From: a bacterium
Lineage (GTDB): Bacteria; Bacteroidota; Ignavibacteria; Kapaibacteriales; UBA961
Assembly: GCA_022844575.1 (NCBI GenBank)
Contig: JALHLL010000148.1
Coordinates: 1 to 8,895 of the forward strand
Reading direction: 5' to 3'
DNA length: 8,895 nt
In this document: positions 5,932-8,895 of the stretch, in pieces
How positions within the stretch are numbered: position 1 is the stretch's first letter
Layout: every line of letters begins with the position of its first letter
Translations under genes and position numbers: made by a program
The notes under the pieces: model-generated
Seen by the model: only the letters and a program-made list of their open reading frames with translations
Database searches by the model: none
What the model was told of the DNA's origin: nothing

Positions 5932-6996
5932 ATGGTATCAATTTCATTACGTTCAATTTCAAAATCGTACACCCCTTTAGCGAAAGTGCTACATGATATA
6001 AGTTTTGAAATTCGAGAAGGTGAGTTCTTGGTAATCGTCGGACCATCGGGCTGTGGTAAAAGTACATTGCTTAGAATGATTGCCGGATTGGAAAACATTA
6101 CATCGGGAGAATTGTTCTTTGATGATAAAAAGATGAACGATGTACTTCCTAAAGATCGTGATGTGGGTATGGTTTTTCAAAACTATGCTCTGTATCCGCA
6201 TCTGACTGTTTCAGAAAACATTTCTTTTCCTTTAACATTACGTAAAGTTGAAAAAGCAATAGTAAAAAAAAGGGTTGCGGAAGTTTCATTGATGCTCCAA
6301 CTCGAAGAACTACTTCAAAGAAAACCAAAAGAATTATCGGGGGGGCAAAGACAAAGGGTCGCTTTAGGCAGAGCAATTGCTCGAAGCCCTAAGTGCTTTC
6401 TATTTGATGAACCTTTATCAAATCTCGATGCACAATTACGGAATCAGATGCGTTCGGAGATATTGTCTCTTCAAAAAAAAGTTGGCGCAACGAGTATCTA
6501 TGTTACCCATGACCAGACCGAAGCAATGACGATGGGGGACAGAATTGCCGTATTGAATAATGGTATTTTGCAGCAGGTGGGTACTCCGAAAGAGGTATAT
6601 CACAACCCTGTTAACATGTTTGTTTCGGGTTTTGTAGGCACACCGTCTATCAACAAGATTTGGGGTAGTGTTGATAATGGTAGATTTATAAGTTCAGGGA
6701 AAGAAATTAATATTAGTCTGAAAGGTTTTATAAACGAAGATGCAGTAATTTGTGCTTTCAGACCTGAAGACATTATTATTGATAAAGATTCTGCTTTACA
6801 GGCGGAAATACAATCCTTTGAATATATTGGGCATGAAACTCTATTATATTTGCGGATTGGCTCCGAAAGCATAACAGTACGTACTACGGATACAGATACT
6901 TATAGAAGAAGGGAGAAAATTGGTATTAAGATAAGCCCGGAAAAAGTGTTACTGTTCGATAAAAATGAGAACAATGTTTCTCATAAAAGTGTATAA
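5932..6996 (+). CDS. ABC transporter ATP-binding protein, MalK/UgpC type
   Basis: This is a 354-residue ATPase with all motifs intact: Walker A GPSGCGKST (37-45), Q-loop Gln83 in VFQNYALYP, signature LSGGQ (135-139), Walker B CFLFDE (155-160), D-loop SNLD and switch His193 in YVTHDQ. After about residue 240 comes a C-terminal TOBE/OB-type region (CAFRPED at 274-280, then beta-rich to about 343), as in the CUT1 sugar importer ATPases MalK/UgpC/MsmK. The length fits that subfamily, near 360-370. Such ATPases sit at the cytoplasmic face of an importer with two permeases and a binding protein, and some serve several permease pairs. None of those partners is in this window. The ATG at 5932 is one base after the HMA stop. 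The short basic and charged tail after 343 is unremarkable. Confidence 0.9.
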   Translation: MVSISLRSISKSYTPLAKVLHDISFEIREGEFLVIVGPSGCGKSTLLRMIAGLENITSGELFFDDKKMNDVLPKDRDVGMVFQNYALYPHLTVSENISFPLTLRKVEKAIVKKRVAEVSLMLQLEELLQRKPKELSGGQRQRVALGRAIARSPKCFLFDEPLSNLDAQLRNQMRSEILSLQKKVGATSIYVTHDQTEAMTMGDRIAVLNNGILQQVGTPKEVYHNPVNMFVSGFVGTPSINKIWGSVDNGRFISSGKEINISLKGFINEDAVICAFRPEDIIIDKDSALQAEIQSFEYIGHETLLYLRIGSESITVRTTDTDTYRRREKIGIKISPEKVLLFDKNENNVSHKSV

Positions 6997-7024
6997 AGTA
7001 TAAACAATTAATCAAAGCGATATA

Positions 7025-7948
7025 ATGTCTCAAGAGGCACTTCTCTGGATTGGATTCCATGTCTTCGTATTTATAATGTTGATTCTGGATATCGGTGTTT
7101 TTCACCGGCGTTCACATGAAGTTTCTGTAAAAGAGGCATTGTTATGGAGTTTGCTCTGGGTAAGTCTTGCCTTGGCGTTCAATATTGGTATATGGTATTA
7201 TTCAACTCCGCAAAGAGCTCTAGAATTTGCGACAGGGTATATCATTGAAAAGTCTCTGAGTGTTGATAATCTGTTTGTTTTCCTCGCGCTTTTTAAATAC
7301 TTCAAAGTTCCGGCAAAGTATCAACATAAGGTATTGTTTTGGGGAATAATTGGTGCCCTACTGTTACGAGCTGTATTTATAGTAGGTGGTGTAGCACTTA
7401 TTGATAATTTCCATTATATTATTTATGTATTCGGTCTTTTCTTAGTTTATACCGGCTTCAGATTATTTACAAATAAAGATGAGCATATTGAGCCGGAAAA
7501 AAATCCGGTTTTGAAACTACTCAGGCGATATATGCCCGTAACGAATGAATATCATGAAGACAAATTTTTTATTAAAAAAATAGGAAGAACGATAGCTACG
7601 CCTTTGTTCGTTGTACTCGTATTAATCGAAACAACAGATGTTATCTTTGCTGTTGATTCAATACCTGCCGTATTAGCAATTTCGAGTGACCAATTTATTG
7701 TGTACACATCTAATATCTTTGCAATTCTTGGATTAAGAACATTATATTTTGCCCTTGCAGGCGTTATACATGTATTCCATTATCTTAATGCGGGAATGTC
7801 GATAATACTAATGTTTATCGGATGTAAGATGTTACTTGCCGATGTATATAAATTACCGATAGAAATCGCATTGGGTGTAATTGTACTTATATTACTTGGC
7901 TCTGTTGTACTCTCTTTGCTAAAACCGAAAAACCATGCTGAGAACTAA
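7025..7948 (+). CDS. TerC-family integral membrane protein (Alx/TerC type)
   Basis: This is a 307-residue polytopic membrane protein with about eight to nine hydrophobic segments (approximately 5-25, 38-58, 80-92, 103-125, 130-147, 190-210, 226-250, 255-272 and 279-299). The family's charged membrane motifs are present: EKSLSVDNLFVF (75-86) and ETTDVIFAVDSIPA (202-215), whose acidic residues are thought to form the ion site. The loop about 150-185 is polar. Characterised relatives include Alx and MntP-associated TerC proteins that export Mn(II), and TerC of tellurite resistance. Length and motifs fit the Alx-like group. The 28-nt spacer before it is too short for the manganese-sensing yybP-ykoY riboswitch that often precedes such genes elsewhere, so no riboswitch is claimed. 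The ATG at 7025 has only a weak ribosome site. It stands 5 nt before the GT2 gene. Confidence 0.9.
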   Translation: MSQEALLWIGFHVFVFIMLILDIGVFHRRSHEVSVKEALLWSLLWVSLALAFNIGIWYYSTPQRALEFATGYIIEKSLSVDNLFVFLALFKYFKVPAKYQHKVLFWGIIGALLLRAVFIVGGVALIDNFHYIIYVFGLFLVYTGFRLFTNKDEHIEPEKNPVLKLLRRYMPVTNEYHEDKFFIKKIGRTIATPLFVVLVLIETTDVIFAVDSIPAVLAISSDQFIVYTSNIFAILGLRTLYFALAGVIHVFHYLNAGMSIILMFIGCKMLLADVYKLPIEIALGVIVLILLGSVVLSLLKPKNHAEN

Positions 7949-7953
7949 CCTCA

Positions 7954-8649
7954 ATGTTCCGCAATAATGTTATCCACGTAATAATTCCTGCCTATAATGA
8001 GGAACAATCAATTAGTAAAGTGATTGCCGAAATACCGCATTATGTAGATAAGATTATTGTTGCTGATAATAACTCTACCGATAATACTGTTCAAGCGTCA
8101 AAAGAAGCAGGTGCTGAAATTGTTTTTGAAAAACAACAAGGATATGGTGCTGCATGTCTAAAGGGTATAGATTACTCCAAACAATTCAATCCTGATATTA
8201 TCGTATTTCTTGACGGTGATTATAGCGACTATCCGCAAGATATGGATTTACTCCTTCATTCCATTACGGAAAAAAATTACGATATTGTAGTTGGTTCTCG
8301 AGTGAGAGGCAAAAAAGAAAAAGGTGCATTATTACCACAGGCAATAGTCGGTAATTTTATTGCGTGTACGCTGATAAAGTTTTTTTGGGGAGTAAAATTC
8401 AGTGATTTAGGTCCGTTCAGGGCATTGCGCTTCGATGCGTTATCAGCTATGTGCATGGAAGATAGAACATGGGGATGGACGGTGGAAATGCAGATAAAAG
8501 CCGCTAAAATGGGGATGAAATGTGATGAGACTCCGGTACGCTACAGGAAAAGAGTAGGAAAGTCGAAGATAACCGGAACATTTTTGGGTTCCGTAAAAGC
8601 CGGTTGGAAGATATTATACACGATTTTTAAGTATTCGTTTCGGAAATAA
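7954..8649 (+). CDS. Family-2 glycosyltransferase, polyprenyl-phosphate-glycosyltransferase-like
   Basis: This is a 231-residue GT-A fold enzyme. The N-terminal VIIPAYNEE (9-17) and VADNNSTDNT (36-45) bind the nucleotide sugar. QQGYGAACLKGIDY (61-74) and FLDGDYSD (85-92) carry the DxD metal site (Asp87, Asp89). The downstream VVGSRVRG, SDLGPFRA (150-157), GWTVEMQIKA (174-183) and YRKRVGKSKITGT (197-209) segments are typical of DPM/DPG synthase-like enzymes, which move a sugar from a nucleotide donor to a polyprenyl phosphate on the cytoplasmic face. No transmembrane segment follows, so the C-terminal basic and aromatic end (KILYTIFKYSFRK) may only touch the membrane. The sugar and acceptor are inferred from the family. 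It starts 5 nt after TerC and shares one base with the next glycosyltransferase gene, suggesting a shared glycan or lipid pathway. Confidence 0.87.
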   Translation: MFRNNVIHVIIPAYNEEQSISKVIAEIPHYVDKIIVADNNSTDNTVQASKEAGAEIVFEKQQGYGAACLKGIDYSKQFNPDIIVFLDGDYSDYPQDMDLLLHSITEKNYDIVVGSRVRGKKEKGALLPQAIVGNFIACTLIKFFWGVKFSDLGPFRALRFDALSAMCMEDRTWGWTVEMQIKAAKMGMKCDETPVRYRKRVGKSKITGTFLGSVKAGWKILYTIFKYSFRK

Positions 8650-8895
8650 TGATGAAAAATATTCTTGTATTTGCATATTATTTCCCACCATTAGGTTTAA
8701 GTGGTGTACAAAGGACTTTGGCGTTTGTAAAGTATTTGCCACAATTCGACTGGAAACCAACGGTAATTACCGTTGGTGATATTGCATATTATGCCCATGA
8801 TAATGAATTGCTTTTGGAGGTGGAAAGAAACGGTATTGAGGTAATAAGAACAAAATCGCTTGACCCGCATTCGGTAGTTGGTAAAGGAAAAACAT
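8649..8895 (+). CDS. GT4-type glycosyltransferase, N-terminus only (runs off right edge)
   Basis: An open frame runs from the ATG at 8649 to the window end with no stop, giving 82 complete codons. It begins MMKNILVFAYYFPPLGLSGV, then QRTLAFVKYLPQF and WKPTVITVG. That is the usual opening of GT-B glycosyltransferases of the GT4 (group 1) type: the first beta strand, the FPP...G(V)QR glycine-rich loop, a helix of 'LxxYLP' form and the second strand 'PTVIT'. The donor-binding C-terminal half is outside the window, so donor and acceptor are unknown. The ATG overlaps the GT2 stop (TAATG), and a second ATG follows at 8652. Pairing with a GT2 is common in exopolysaccharide, O-antigen or glycolipid loci. 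A 22-bp perfect palindrome lies within the coding sequence at 8756-8777. Confidence 0.8.
   Translation, partial: MMKNILVFAYYFPPLGLSGVQRTLAFVKYLPQFDWKPTVITVGDIAYYAHDNELLLEVERNGIEVIRTKSLDPHSVVGKGKT
8756..8777. repeat. 22-bp perfect palindrome within the GT4 gene
   Basis: The half-site ACCAACGGTAA (8756-8766) is followed directly by its exact reverse complement TTACCGTTGGT (8767-8777) with no spacer. The next outward bases (A at 8755, G at 8778) do not pair. It encodes residues around KPTVITVGD of the glycosyltransferase, so the conserved protein strand may account for it. It has no adjacent T-tract and no second copy in the window. Confidence 0.7.

Noticed and set aside
6965..6984. Inverted repeat ATGAGAA / TTCTCAT near the end of the ABC ATPase gene
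   Set aside because: The stem is only 7 bp, AT-rich, has a 6-nt loop and no T-tract, and lies inside the coding region; too weak to call a terminator.
6997..7024. Possible manganese (yybP-ykoY) riboswitch before the TerC gene
   Set aside because: The spacer is 28 nt, too short for the aptamer, and no matching stem is visible.

Overview
The window is about 8.9 kb of AT-rich bacterial DNA (GC roughly 35-38% by eye). It is almost fully coding, with no RNA gene, IS element, phage gene or CRISPR array that I can see. The best taxonomic clue is a small secreted protein on the minus strand with a type IX secretion (Por) type A C-terminal sorting domain. That system is confined to the Bacteroidota/Chlorobiota/Ignavibacteria/Kapabacteria part of the FCB group. 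Promoter candidates of the Bacteroidota type (TTTG / TAnnTTTG) and HMA and RMDN-like TPR proteins of the kind found in Bacteroidota fit this. I cannot place it more finely.

Left part (2-2376, plus strand): a short-chain dehydrogenase/reductase cut off by the left edge, a LOG-family nucleotide phosphoribohydrolase and a SirB1/transglutaminase-like protein. They lie head to tail with a 13-nt gap and then an 11-nt overlap, so they are probably one transcript. The run ends in a perfect 14-bp hairpin that overlaps the last stop codon and also faces the end of the convergent minus-strand gene.

Middle (2406-3244): the minus-strand T9SS cargo gene, then a 164-bp divergent spacer with a promoter candidate in each direction.

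Right part (3245-8895, plus strand): eight genes packed at spacings of -1 to 28 nt. In order they encode a fatty acid desaturase, a SAM methyltransferase, an RMDN-like TPR protein, an HMA metal-binding protein, a MalK/UgpC-type ABC ATPase, a TerC-family membrane protein, a family-2 glycosyltransferase and the N-terminus of a GT4-type glycosyltransferase that runs off the right edge. Two junctions are TAATG stop/start overlaps. The mixture suggests envelope lipid and glycan modification alongside metal handling, but nothing in the sequence proves that these genes serve one pathway.

I found no clearly new biological system. The most notable points are the desaturase-led cluster itself, the ABC ATPase with no visible permease or binding protein, the charged helical insertion in the LOG protein, the RMDN-like motif and a 22-bp perfect palindrome inside the last gene.
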